The notes: generated by a model from the sequence alone, not told the origin. A stretch of DNA of 64,000 bases from Synechococcus sp. A10-1-5-1 (GCF_023115425.1 NZ_CP096032.1:868001-932000); one strand, 5' to 3'; shown: positions 20,964 to 29,853, counted from the stretch's first letter. Numbers and translations are program-made.

Positions 20964-21803
20964 ATGCGGATTCCAGCCGCAATCCTCACCCTGATCACCG
21001 GCATGGCCCTCGTTCTGATGGGTCTCTGGATCGGGCAGAACGTCAACCTGCTCCCGGTGGACGCCAGTGCAAACGCGCCGGTCTACGACGAGCTGTTCAA
21101 GGTGCTCTTCAGCATCGGAACAATCCTCTTTGTTGGGATTGCTGGACTCATCGTCTACAGCTTGGTGAAGTTCCGGCGAAAGCCCGGCGAAAGCGGTGAT
21201 GGAGAGGCCGTGGAGGGGAACCTCCCTCTCGAAATCCTCTGGACCGCCATTCCTGCTGTGGTGGTCCTGTTTGTCGGCATTTACAGCTACGACATCTACG
21301 ACCGCATGGGCGGCATGGCGCCGCTCAATGACCACAGCATGCACGCCATGGGCGGAGAGATGCAGGAGTCCCGCACCTGGGGTGGCATCAGTCCGGTCAG
21401 TCTCGAGAGTGACGGTGCATTGGCGCCACTACCGATCGATGTGACGGCGATGCAGTTCGCCTTCATCTTTCACTACCCCGGCGCCGAGATCACCAGCGGC
21501 GAGCTGCACGTCCCCATGGGACAGCCGGTGGCTCTGAACATGAAGGCCAACGACGTAATCCACGCCTTCTGGGTCCCCGAATTCCGGCTCAAGCAAGACA
21601 TCATTCCGGGGCAGCCCACCCTCTTGAGCTTCACCGCCACTCGCCCTGGCCGCTATCCGATCGTCTGCGCCGAGCTTTGTGGCCCGTACCACGGCGGCAT
21701 GCGCTCGACCGTGATCGTCGATGAGCCCGAGACCTTCGAAGCCTGGGTCAACCAAAACAGTCCGATTGCCAACGCAGCTCCACAAACACCGGTGCAGTCA
21801 TGA
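20964..21803 (+). CDS. ctaC: Cytochrome c oxidase subunit II
   Basis: Electron-entry subunit of the aa3-type oxidase. Two N-terminal membrane segments (about 4-26 and 48-68; a third hydrophobic stretch at 91-109) precede a cupredoxin domain. The CuA ligands are His200, Cys235, Glu237 (backbone), Cys239, His243 and Met246 in CAELCGPYHGGM. Between the anchor and the cupredoxin is a Met/His-rich loop (residues 115-133). The aromatic electron-entry region reads QFAFIFHYP, the cyanobacterial form. Four-base overlap with ctaD. Confidence 0.96.
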   Translation: MRIPAAILTLITGMALVLMGLWIGQNVNLLPVDASANAPVYDELFKVLFSIGTILFVGIAGLIVYSLVKFRRKPGESGDGEAVEGNLPLEILWTAIPAVVVLFVGIYSYDIYDRMGGMAPLNDHSMHAMGGEMQESRTWGGISPVSLESDGALAPLPIDVTAMQFAFIFHYPGAEITSGELHVPMGQPVALNMKANDVIHAFWVPEFRLKQDIIPGQPTLLSFTATRPGRYPIVCAELCGPYHGGMRSTVIVDEPETFEAWVNQNSPIANAAPQTPVQS

Positions 21804-23476
21804 CAATCAGCCTGACCCCCGAGCACAGCACTCCTCTGCAACCCCAGGGCTGGCTCCGCTATCTGAGCTTCAGCACCGATCACAAGGTGATCGGACTGCA
21901 GTATCTGGTTTGCGGCTTCATCTTCTATCTCATCGGTGGAGCCCTCGCTGGAGCAATTCGAACGGAGTTGCTCACACCGATTTCTGACTTCCTGCCGCGA
22001 GAGACCTACAACGAAGTCCTGACCCTCCACGGGACGGTGATGATCTTTCTCTGGATCGTCCCAGTGGTCAATGGCGCCTTCGGCAACTACCTGATCCCCT
22101 TCTACGTGGGTGCCCGCGACATGGCCTTCCCCAGGCTCAATGCGGTGGCCTTTTGGCTGATCCCACCTGCGGGATTGCTCTTGATCAGCAGTTACTTCAT
22201 CGCCAGTGCCCCCCAGTCGGGCTGGACCGCCTATCCACCCCTCAGCATCACGACCCCGGCAACCGGTCAGATCATCTGGATCTTGAGTGTGCTGTTGCTG
22301 GGCGGCAGCTCCATTTTTGGAGGCATCAACTTCATCGCCACGATCCTCAAATTGAGGCGTCCGGGACTGAAGCTGATGCAGCTGCCGATGTACTGCTGGG
22401 CCATGCTCGGCACCAGCATCTTGGTGGTTCTCTCAACACCAGTCCTCGCTGGAACACTGGTGTTGCTGAGCTTCGACATCATTGCTCACACCGGCTTTTT
22501 CAACCCAAGCCTGGGTGGTAATGCGGTGGTTTATCAGCACCTCTTTTGGTTCTATTCCCACCCGGCGGTTTACATCATGGTGCTGCCAGCCTTCGGCCTG
22601 GTAAGCGAAATCCTCCCCATCCACTGCCGCAAGCCCCTGTTCGGCTACACAACGATGGTGTACTCGATTTTGGGCATTGTCTTCCTGGGTCTGATCGTCT
22701 GGGCCCACCACATGTTCACCAGCGGCACGCCTCCTTGGATGCGGCTGTTCTTCACCATCGCCACCTCGTTTATTGCCGTACCAACGGGCATCAAATTCTT
22801 TAACTGGCTGGCCACGATGTGGGGCGGCCGCATTGCCCTCAACAGCGCAATGCTGTTCTCCTGCGGCTTCATCATCAACTTTGTCTTTGGCGGGATTACG
22901 GGCGTCGCCCTCGCCCAGGTCCCCTTCGACATCCACGTGCACGACACCTACTTCGTCGTCGCCCACTTTCACTACATCGTCTACGGAGGAACGGTCTTTG
23001 TGATCTTTGCCTCGATCTACCACTGGTATCCCAAGGTGACCGGGCGCTTACTCAATGAAGACCTTGGACGACTGCACTTTCTTCTCACCTTCGTCGGCTT
23101 CAACCTTTGCTTCGCTCCGCAGCATTGGCTTGGACTGAATGGAATGCCGCGGCGTGTGGCCGAATACGACCCCCAGTTCGAACTGATTAACCAACTCAGC
23201 AGCGTGGGGGCACTGCTGATGGCGATCAGCACCCTGCCTTTCCTGTTGAACGTCGTGATGAGTGCGTTCAACGGCGCCCCTGCTGGTGACAACCCCTGGA
23301 ACGCCCTCACCCCCGAGTGGCTCACCAGTTCTCCCCCACCGGTCGAGAACTGGAAAGGGGAAGCCCCCTTGGTGCAGGAGCCCTATGGCTACGGCACCCC
23401 CGCCGGTGAACTCCAATTGGCCGCCACTTCGGGCTCTGAGCTCTGGAAGCTCGGCGACTCTGACCAGCGCTCCTGA
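21800..23476 (+). CDS. ctaD: Cytochrome c oxidase subunit I
   Basis: Catalytic subunit with heme a, heme a3 and CuB; 558 residues and 12 hydrophobic segments. His77 (LTLHGTV) is a low-spin heme ligand. The CuB site begins at YSHPAVY (252-258), where Tyr258 should cross-link to His254, and continues with AHHMFTSG. VVAHFHYIV carries the heme a3 and heme a histidines. The usual GHPEV Glu is replaced by the YSHPxV arrangement of type A2 heme-copper oxidases. D107 of the D-pathway region GARDMAFPRLN is kept. Confidence 0.97.
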   Translation: MTISLTPEHSTPLQPQGWLRYLSFSTDHKVIGLQYLVCGFIFYLIGGALAGAIRTELLTPISDFLPRETYNEVLTLHGTVMIFLWIVPVVNGAFGNYLIPFYVGARDMAFPRLNAVAFWLIPPAGLLLISSYFIASAPQSGWTAYPPLSITTPATGQIIWILSVLLLGGSSIFGGINFIATILKLRRPGLKLMQLPMYCWAMLGTSILVVLSTPVLAGTLVLLSFDIIAHTGFFNPSLGGNAVVYQHLFWFYSHPAVYIMVLPAFGLVSEILPIHCRKPLFGYTTMVYSILGIVFLGLIVWAHHMFTSGTPPWMRLFFTIATSFIAVPTGIKFFNWLATMWGGRIALNSAMLFSCGFIINFVFGGITGVALAQVPFDIHVHDTYFVVAHFHYIVYGGTVFVIFASIYHWYPKVTGRLLNEDLGRLHFLLTFVGFNLCFAPQHWLGLNGMPRRVAEYDPQFELINQLSSVGALLMAISTLPFLLNVVMSAFNGAPAGDNPWNALTPEWLTSSPPPVENWKGEAPLVQEPYGYGTPAGELQLAATSGSELWKLGDSDQRS

Positions 23477-23481
23477 ACACC

Positions 23482-24093
23482 ATGACAAGCCTGAGCCCCA
23501 GCGAGTCCCTGAGCGAACAACAGGGTGTCGAGCACCAAGAGCATCAAGAGCACCATGGCGATTTCCGAATGTTCGGCCTTGCGACCTTTCTGGTCGCCGA
23601 TGGCATGACCTTCGCCGGGTTCTTTGCGGCCTACCTGACCTTCCGGGCCGTTAATCCGCTGCCATCCGGGGCCACCTACGAACTGGAGCTGGTGCTGCCC
23701 ACCATCAACACCCTGCTGCTGCTGGTCAGCAGCTTCACCTTCCATCGCGCGGGCGCGGCGATGAAGCGCAACCAACGGGCCTTAGGCCAGCGCTGGTTGC
23801 TGATCAGTGCAGCCCTCGGCTTCGCTTTTCTGGCAGGGCAAATGAAGGAGTACTTCGAGCTCCCCTTTGGCCTCACCGACAACCTCTTTGCCAGCACCTT
23901 CTACGCGATCACCGGCTTCCACGGCCTGCACGTCACCTTGGGCGGTCTGATGATCCTGATCGTCTGGTGGCAATGCCGTGAGGGCGGTCGTGTCAGCTCA
24001 GAGAACCTCTTTCCCTTGGAGGCCGCTGAGCTTTATTGGCACTTTGTCGATGGCATCTGGGTGGTCCTCTACGGAATCCTTTATCTGCTGTAG
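23482..24093 (+). CDS. ctaE: Cytochrome c oxidase subunit III
   Basis: Accessory membrane subunit of the oxidase (203 residues, five hydrophobic segments, the short form). Typical parts are MFGLATFLVADGMTFAGFFAAYLTFR, ITGFHGLHVTLGGLMILIVWW and the terminal ELYWHFVDGIWVVLYGILYLL. A His/Glu-rich N-terminal tail (EQQGVEHQEHQEHHGD) precedes the first helix. Five bases after ctaD, completing ctaCDE. Confidence 0.96.
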   Translation: MTSLSPSESLSEQQGVEHQEHQEHHGDFRMFGLATFLVADGMTFAGFFAAYLTFRAVNPLPSGATYELELVLPTINTLLLLVSSFTFHRAGAAMKRNQRALGQRWLLISAALGFAFLAGQMKEYFELPFGLTDNLFASTFYAITGFHGLHVTLGGLMILIVWWQCREGGRVSSENLFPLEAAELYWHFVDGIWVVLYGILYLL

Positions 24094-24220
24094 TGGAGCT
24101 GTTTGATCACAGTTCTTGCAAGTTGCCCTTGCGAAGCATTGCTAGGGATCGGCACAATCGGGCCGCCAGCGCCTCACTGCACCGGTGTTCGTCGAAGAGA
24201 AGACAACAAAGCCAACCCAG

Positions 24221-24592
24221 ATGCTGGAAGGCAAGGCGCTGCTTGATAAAGCTCGCTCCCTCAGCAATCGCCCAGAAGATCAGATCGCCAGGGCCTGCGG
24301 CTACGTCGGACCCAGCGGCCGTCTTCTGAAAAAAAGCTTCTACCGCGCCCTCGTCGAAGCCAAGGGCTACAAACTTCCTAGCCAAAGCGGCGGCGGAAGC
24401 GGCACCAAAGGCCGACAAGCCGAATTCCGCACCAAGGTCCACGGCAATGGAAACCTGTTGATCGGGAACGCCTACACCAGGCGCATGGGCCTTGAACCCG
24501 GCCAAGAGTTCAAAATCGAAATCCACAAAGAAACGGGCTCCATTTGGCTCCTTCCCCTTGGGCAGGACGGGAGCGCAAACGAAACCCTTTGA
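24221..24592 (+). CDS. AbrB-like transcriptional regulator (cyAbrB type)
   Basis: Small DNA-binding protein (123 residues) of the cyanobacterial AbrB family that tunes carbon/nitrogen and stress genes. The N-terminal part LEGKALLDKARSL...QIARACGYVGPSGRLLKKSFYRAL is the cyAbrB signature. The C-terminal swapped-hairpin region is EFRTKVHGNGNLLIGNAYTRRMGLEPGQEFKIEI. I chose ATG 24221, where the family normally begins; GTG 24185 is also in frame. It is 127 bases after ctaE on the same strand. Confidence 0.85.
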   Translation: MLEGKALLDKARSLSNRPEDQIARACGYVGPSGRLLKKSFYRALVEAKGYKLPSQSGGGSGTKGRQAEFRTKVHGNGNLLIGNAYTRRMGLEPGQEFKIEIHKETGSIWLLPLGQDGSANETL

Positions 24593-24607
24593 AGCGCGAC
24601 CAGGCGC

Positions 24608-25192
24608 TCAGCGCTCGTCGGGGGCGTGGAAGGCGGCACTGAAGACCAGAAGGTCAATCCCGCTGAACAGGAAGCTGATCCCGACCAGGATGCCGAGCAC
24701 GCTCAGCAAACCAAGGCCCTTCATCGAAACAATGATCAGGCCGAGGACGAAGGTGACGATGCCGTTGGCCAAACCCCAGCCCCAGCCAGCCATCTCGGTG
24801 TGGGAGAGAGAGACGATGCTGGCCACCACACCCTCCACCAAAAAGACGATGCCAATGGCGAAGGCCAAGGCCGCAACTTGAGCTGCAGCCGGCTCCACAC
24901 CAGCACTGAACTGCTGGATGATCCAAGCGCCGGTCACCACGAACAAGGTGGAGACCACGAGCCGCCAGAAGCAGTGCCATTTGCTGAGCTGCCGGGAGCG
25001 ATTGAGGCTGTTCACCCAGCCGATGAGTCCACCAACCAGAAAGGCCAGAGCCACCACCACCGTGACCCAGGCGGAGGCAATCATCGGGAAGATCAGGGCC
25101 AGAACACCCAGCACCAGCAGCAGGATGCCCTCGGCGACGGTGAAGCTGCGCAGGGCGCCTACCGCCAGATCGGAATTGTCGTCAGAAGCCAT
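24608..25192 (-). CDS. HdeD/DUF308 family membrane protein
   Basis: 194 residues with six hydrophobic segments arranged as three repeated pairs. Features such as EGILLLVLGVLALIFPMIAS and GLANGIVTFVLGLIIVSMKG, where a two-helix unit ends in a P/G turn, are typical of the DUF308 repeat found in HdeD acid-resistance proteins. Function in cyanobacteria is not known to me; a stress-related membrane role is the family-level guess. Convergent with the AbrB-like gene. Confidence 0.85.
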   Translation of the reverse strand: MASDDNSDLAVGALRSFTVAEGILLLVLGVLALIFPMIASAWVTVVVALAFLVGGLIGWVNSLNRSRQLSKWHCFWRLVVSTLFVVTGAWIIQQFSAGVEPAAAQVAALAFAIGIVFLVEGVVASIVSLSHTEMAGWGWGLANGIVTFVLGLIIVSMKGLGLLSVLGILVGISFLFSGIDLLVFSAAFHAPDER

Positions 25193-25247
25193 GAAGTGTT
25201 CAGCAGGAACACGAACCCCCGGAAGGTAGGCATGGCTTCTGGCGTTG

Positions 25248-25913
25248 TCAGCTCCAGCCGTGGTCTTTCAGCCAGGCATCACTAATGGGCGCCACCGAAG
25301 GAGTGCCCCCCGCTGAACCGGACTGCAACAAGCGTTCGGTGTACTTAGCGAGGAGATCCGCCTCCAAGTTCACAGCCGTCCCCCGCTGCAGATGCTGCAA
25401 GGTCGTGCTGCCCCAGGTGTGGGGAATCACCGCAATCCAAAACTCAGCCCCGTCCGCGCTGCAGCCCGCCACCGTCAGGCTGATGCCATCAACGGCGACG
25501 CTGGCCTTCTCGCAGATGTAGCGACCAAAGGCCGGATCCTCCCAACGCAGGGCCAGCTTCCAAGAGGCGCTTTGCTGCTCCACCGCCACCACATGGCCCA
25601 AGCCATCGACGTGGCCACTGACCAAATGACCCCCAAGGCGGTCCTGAAGACGCAAGGCCGGCTCCAGGTTGACCCAACCCCCTCGGTCGGCCTTCACCGC
25701 GAGGGTCGTGCGACCCAGTGTTTCCTCGCTGACGTCAGCACGGAACCCATGGGCAGAGTGCTCGGTCACCGTCAGACAGACCCCATCGACCGCAACGCTG
25801 TCCCCCAGGGCTAACTGGGCAGGATCGAGATCAGCACCCGGAGGAATCCGCAGCGTCACGCCGCCGCTGCTGCGCTGCAGTTGTCCGGTGGCCTGAACCA
25901 GCCCAGTGAACAT
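25248..25913 (-). CDS. ribE: Riboflavin synthase alpha chain
   Basis: Dismutes two 6,7-dimethyl-8-ribityllumazine molecules to riboflavin. The two lumazine-binding barrels are visible as an internal repeat: GDSVAVDGVCLTVTEHSAHGFRADVSEETLGRTTL in the first and KASVAVDGISLTVAGCSADGAEFWIAVIPHTWGSTTL in the second. The N terminus MFTGLVQATGQL is the family start. Length (221 residues) is usual. Divergent from the bifunctional nuclease gene. Confidence 0.96.
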   Translation of the reverse strand: MFTGLVQATGQLQRSSGGVTLRIPPGADLDPAQLALGDSVAVDGVCLTVTEHSAHGFRADVSEETLGRTTLAVKADRGGWVNLEPALRLQDRLGGHLVSGHVDGLGHVVAVEQQSASWKLALRWEDPAFGRYICEKASVAVDGISLTVAGCSADGAEFWIAVIPHTWGSTTLQHLQRGTAVNLEADLLAKYTERLLQSGSAGGTPSVAPISDAWLKDHGWS

Positions 25914-25968
25914 GAGGTGGCCCGATCAACACTGGCCATAATCGGGCAGAAGGGAGAACGGGCAAGCC

Positions 25969-26511
25969 ATGGTCGAAATGCGTGTGGCCGGCATTGCCCT
26001 TGACGCCGCCAGTCGAAGTCCGATCGTGCTGCTTCGCGATCCGTCGGGGCGCCGTCAGGTCCCGATCTGGATCGACCAGGCCCAAGCCCAAAACATCATG
26101 GCGGGGCTCAGCGATCAGACCCCGCCCCGACCCCTGAGCCATGACCTCATGGTGGAACTGCTGCAGGCCGGGGGCCTGGAACTCACCAAGGTGATCGTTC
26201 ACACCATTGAGGACAGCACCTTTCGCGCCGTGCTCAAACTGCAGACGGCGGGCGAAGAAGAACTCGAGCTCGACGCCCGGCCCAGCGATGCCATTGCCCT
26301 GGCCGTCCGCACCGGCAGCGGGATCTGGATGCTGGAGGAAGTGGTGGCCGATGCCTCCATCCCTGTGGATGCGGAAGCCGATGCAGAAGATGCCGCCGAT
26401 TTCCGTCGCTTCCTCGATGGCATTAGTCCGGCTGAACTGGTGAGGAATATCAGCCAAGCCCAGGCGGAAGCGGAGCGCTCCGCCGACCAAACGGAGGAAG
26501 ACCCTGGCTGA
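25969..26511 (+). CDS. Bifunctional nuclease family protein (DUF151)
   Basis: Cytosolic protein of the BFN family; plant members have RNase and DNase activity, while bacterial roles are less clear. The core shows GIALDAASRSPIVLLRD, RQVPIWIDQAQAQNIMAGL, RPLSHDLMVELLQAGGLELTKVIVHTIEDSTFRAVL and DARPSDAIALAVRTGSGIWM. An acidic C-terminal region follows, with Asp/Glu-rich DADAEDAADFRRFLD. Length is 180 residues. Divergent from ribE by 55 bases. Confidence 0.9.
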   Translation: MVEMRVAGIALDAASRSPIVLLRDPSGRRQVPIWIDQAQAQNIMAGLSDQTPPRPLSHDLMVELLQAGGLELTKVIVHTIEDSTFRAVLKLQTAGEEELELDARPSDAIALAVRTGSGIWMLEEVVADASIPVDAEADAEDAADFRRFLDGISPAELVRNISQAQAEAERSADQTEEDPG

Positions 26512-26563
26512 ACGCCGCCCTTTTGGCCGGGGACCGCTGGTCTCCCCGTTCTGCCTCGGCACG

Positions 26564-27634
26564 ATGCGGGCCACCACGAGCCCGCAGCAGATGGCGGAAG
26601 TGCTCGATGCAGCTCTTGCAGCGGGGATTAACCACATCGAGACCGCCCCGGCCTACGGCCCGGCGGAAGCCTTCCTCGGCGAGGCCCTGAGCGCACGCCG
26701 CCAACGGCATGGGCCTGAAGAACTGGTGATCACCAGCAAGCTGCTGCCAGAGATCGGCTTCGAGGATGGAAAGACGCAACTCCTCGGGATCCTCCAGCGC
26801 CTAGGCCTGACGCGGCTCGACAACCTGGCGGTTCACGGACTCAACCGCCCTGATCACCTGGATTGGGCCCTCAAGGGAGCTGGAGCCGAGCTACTGCAGT
26901 GGGCCCTGGGGGAGGGGCTCGTCACCCAGGTGGGGTTTTCCAGCCACGGTGAGCTAGGGATCATTGAAACGGCGCTTGCCTCAGGCCGCTTCAACTTTTG
27001 CAGTCTCCATCTGCACTGGTTTGATCAAACCCGACTCCCCCTCGCCCAGGCGGCCCTGCGGGAGGGAATCGGGGTCCTGGCCATCTCTCCAGCAGATAAA
27101 GGGGGCCGCCTCTATGCCCCCCCCGAGCAGCTCCGCGCCGATTGCGATCCCTTTGAGCCCCTGGAATTGGCCTATCGCTTCCTGCTCGATGCGGGCATCT
27201 CCAGCTTGACCCTGGGGGCCGCCCAAGCCAGCGACCTAGCCCTCGCACACCGCCTTCGCTCTGAACAGGGAAGCTGGCTGCGGGACAGCCATCGCCAGGT
27301 CCTGGAGCGGGCCTGGGAAGCCGGTCAAACCCGTCTGGCTGCAACCGCCTGTCAGCAATGCCGCGCGTGTCTTCCCTGCCCCAATGAGGTGCCGATCCCC
27401 GAGCTCCTGCGCCTCCGCAATTTGGACCTGGGCCACGGCATGAGCGCCTTCGCCCAAGAGCGCTACAACCTGATCGGACGCGCTGGGCATTGGTGGGAGA
27501 GCGTGAACGCCTCCGCCTGCGAAGCCTGCGGCGATTGCCTGCCCCGCTGTCCCTACGACCTCCCGATTCCGGAGCTGCTCGCGGAGACCCATCAACGGCT
27601 GGCTGCTGCACCGCGGCGCAGGCTCTGGGGTTAA
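26564..27634 (+). CDS. Aldo/keto reductase with C-terminal Fe-S motifs
   Basis: AKR-fold oxidoreductase (residues about 1-260) fused to a Cys-rich tail. Motifs include INHIETAPAYGPAEAFLGEAL and VITSKLLPE. The two Cys clusters are CQQCRACLPCPNEVPIP and CEACGDCLPRCPYDLPIP, arranged for one or two 4Fe-4S centres, as in a subgroup of bacterial AKR-ferredoxin fusions. The only ordinary start is ATG 26564, but clear AKR sequence (ERRPFGRGPLVSPFCLGT) continues in frame upstream to 26504, so the true N terminus probably begins at a non-standard codon. Substrate unknown. Confidence 0.85.
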   Translation: MRATTSPQQMAEVLDAALAAGINHIETAPAYGPAEAFLGEALSARRQRHGPEELVITSKLLPEIGFEDGKTQLLGILQRLGLTRLDNLAVHGLNRPDHLDWALKGAGAELLQWALGEGLVTQVGFSSHGELGIIETALASGRFNFCSLHLHWFDQTRLPLAQAALREGIGVLAISPADKGGRLYAPPEQLRADCDPFEPLELAYRFLLDAGISSLTLGAAQASDLALAHRLRSEQGSWLRDSHRQVLERAWEAGQTRLAATACQQCRACLPCPNEVPIPELLRLRNLDLGHGMSAFAQERYNLIGRAGHWWESVNASACEACGDCLPRCPYDLPIPELLAETHQRLAAAPRRRLWG

Positions 27635-28722
27635 CGGCTCAGGGCCTGATCCCAGAGGGTTTGCCAACGGCTGCGCTCAACCGGGCTGAACATCGGCAGG
27701 CTGTTGCAGCGTTGCAAGACGGCGTCGCTCGGGAGCAACAACGGCCGCAGTCGTTCAGGCCAGCGCCGCAGCACAGGCTCCAGCTGTTGACGCGGAAGCG
27801 GCGGCACCCAACCGGCCGCCAGCAGGCGATCAAGCAGGGGCAGCGAGAGGCCATCCCGAATCCACTCCAAGGGCAGCGGCGGATCCACCAATGCACTGTC
27901 ACGGGGGGCCAGACGCAGCAAGAGCTGCCACCAGAGTGGGGAGCCGGACTCCGGCAACAGTGCCGAGAGGCGTGGATCCTTCTTCAGCAGGGGAATCGCC
28001 CGATGACTGGGGACCACAGCCGCATCCGCCTCCCCGGCCAAGAGCAGATTGAGTCCGTCCCGCTCATCAAGGGCCAGGGCCTGGTCCACCAGCTGAGAGA
28101 CCTGGTTAGGCAGCGCTGGATTGGTGAGGGATTGGGGATCGGCGCTGGACAGTCCCAATTGACGCAGAGCCAACTCGATCACCACCCGCGGGCTGGAGGG
28201 CAGCACCACCTTGCCCCGCAGGCTTGGATCCAACAGCAGTGACCAACCCCGTTGGCGCTGACGCCAGAGGTCGGGGCGGCTGCGCAGCACCAGCAGCCAG
28301 GTTCCAAAGGCCCAGGGAAAGGCCAAGGGCACATTGCCTTCAGCCGCGAACAAACGACTCGGGGCCTGGGCGATCGGGGCCAGCTGCTCCAGCAGGGCCG
28401 ATGCCTCAAGGGGCTGGAGCCTGGCTCGATCGAGCTGTTGGGCCCAGCCATCACCCAAAGCCAGTAGCGCAGCCCCCGCCAAAGCCTCCTCCTGGAGGGC
28501 CGAGCTGTCCACCAAGCTCAGAACCTGCTCAGGACGATCCAAGCTTCGAGGCTGCCAGGGGGACGGCAGCTCCTGCAGCCAGGCCTTGGGCAAATCCCCT
28601 GTCACGTTCAACAGTTGCGGCTGGCCGGAACGGGCAGGCGCGCAGCCGCCAGCGGTTCCGAGGGCCACCACCGAACCCATCAGTTGCAGGACTTGGCGGC
28701 GGGAGGTCACAACCGAGGGCAA
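27631..28722 (-). CDS. Extracellular solute-binding lipoprotein (PotD-like)
   Basis: Substrate-binding protein of the ABC polyamine/iron type II fold. The N terminus SRRQVLQLMGSVVALGTAGGC combines a twin-Arg-like element with a lipobox (Gly-Gly-Cys), predicting a lipoprotein. The mature part contains FPWAFGTWLLVLRS, LLDPSLRGKVVLPSSPR and AAVVPSHRAIPLLKKDP, all PotD-like. Length is 363 residues. No transport permease or ATPase is adjacent. Convergent overlap of four bases with the aldo/keto reductase. Confidence 0.8.
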   Translation of the reverse strand: MPSVVTSRRQVLQLMGSVVALGTAGGCAPARSGQPQLLNVTGDLPKAWLQELPSPWQPRSLDRPEQVLSLVDSSALQEEALAGAALLALGDGWAQQLDRARLQPLEASALLEQLAPIAQAPSRLFAAEGNVPLAFPWAFGTWLLVLRSRPDLWRQRQRGWSLLLDPSLRGKVVLPSSPRVVIELALRQLGLSSADPQSLTNPALPNQVSQLVDQALALDERDGLNLLLAGEADAAVVPSHRAIPLLKKDPRLSALLPESGSPLWWQLLLRLAPRDSALVDPPLPLEWIRDGLSLPLLDRLLAAGWVPPLPRQQLEPVLRRWPERLRPLLLPSDAVLQRCNSLPMFSPVERSRWQTLWDQALSR

Positions 28723-28734
28723 AGCGCTTTGAAC

Positions 28735-29853
28735 CTAAGCCGGGTGCTGGAGTTGGTCACAGGCCTGCTCACAGGCCTGCTGCAGCGCCTGAAGTGAGCG
28801 GCCGCTGAGCTGCCAGAGGGCCGCCAAACCACCAGCGCCGACCCCCTCCTTGACATAGCCCCGCTCGTAGTCGAGCAACTCCTGCCGGCGGCTGCCCGTA
28901 AAGCGCAGACCCGTCGCAAAGGCCAACGGCTCGATGGCAAAGCGCTGTGCCAGCTGGGCCATCAACCCTTCAAAATCGCTGGCCGCTTCATAGGCCACCC
29001 AGGCGGTGGTCACCACGGCCGCCTGGGTGGCCAGTTGCTGGCGCTCCAGCGGGGTGCATGCCGCCAACGCCAGGGCTAAGACCGCCGCCATTTGGCTACC
29101 GCCCGCCAAGAGCACTGGCGTCCCCGCCAAGGCCGCCCGCTTCAGCAAGGCAGCAGCCACCACCTGCATCGGGTCACCAACCGCCGCCAATACAGCCTTA
29201 GGGCTGGCCAATGGGCCGAGCTGGGCCGCCTCCAAACCCTGCTGCACCAGTTGCCGCTTGAGCTGGTGATCAGGTTGACGAACGCTGCCACTCACCAGGC
29301 CCGTGGAGGGCACCCCCAGGGCCTCCAGCACCGCCAGAGCCGTCGTCGTCCCCCCGGGGACACACTCGCTGAGCAGCACCGGCTGGCCGGAGCGTGCCAA
29401 GCCACGGCCCCAGCGCTCTCCCCACAACCAGAGCGCCTGCACCCGATCGAGATCCATCGCCGCCCCAGTGCTGAGGCAGCGGGCGGGGGACTGGTTCAGC
29501 TGGAGATGGGGAATGGCCGGCGCAACCGGAGCGCCAAGATTCAGCACCAAAGGCTCCAGATCCAGGCCCTGGAGCACGGCCCAAGCAATCAACGCCGGTG
29601 TGACACCCGCCGGCAGGGGCGGCAAGGCATGGGGCCGCCGGGCGGCGGGGCCCTGCCAGAGCAACTCCGCATCCGCTGCCGCCGTGAAACGGCGGGAGTC
29701 CGGTGTCGCTCCCGCCGCCGAGATCCCAGGCACCGCAGCCGTATCCGTGCCGGCCAACAGCAACAAGACCCGAGTCTGGGCCGCAGCCGTAGCCAGGAGC
29801 TCGCACCACCGCTCGGCGACGTCGCACGCTCCGCTCAGGCGCTCCAGAGTCAA
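28735..29853 (-). CDS. CobT-like nicotinate-nucleotide phosphoribosyltransferase (UPF0284)
   Basis: Family resembling CobT, which activates dimethylbenzimidazole or adenine for the lower loop of corrinoids; the cyanobacterial UPF0284 members are probable adenine-type enzymes. The sequence has LLLLAGTDTAAVPGISAAGATPDSR near the N terminus, LLSECVPGGTTTALAVLEALG in the middle and ALAGTPVLLAGGSQMAAVLAL later. Length is 372 residues. It overlaps the DUF2232 gene by four bases. Pairs functionally with cobM. Confidence 0.82.
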   Translation of the reverse strand: MTLERLSGACDVAERWCELLATAAAQTRVLLLLAGTDTAAVPGISAAGATPDSRRFTAAADAELLWQGPAARRPHALPPLPAGVTPALIAWAVLQGLDLEPLVLNLGAPVAPAIPHLQLNQSPARCLSTGAAMDLDRVQALWLWGERWGRGLARSGQPVLLSECVPGGTTTALAVLEALGVPSTGLVSGSVRQPDHQLKRQLVQQGLEAAQLGPLASPKAVLAAVGDPMQVVAAALLKRAALAGTPVLLAGGSQMAAVLALALAACTPLERQQLATQAAVVTTAWVAYEAASDFEGLMAQLAQRFAIEPLAFATGLRFTGSRRQELLDYERGYVKEGVGAGGLAALWQLSGRSLQALQQACEQACDQLQHPA

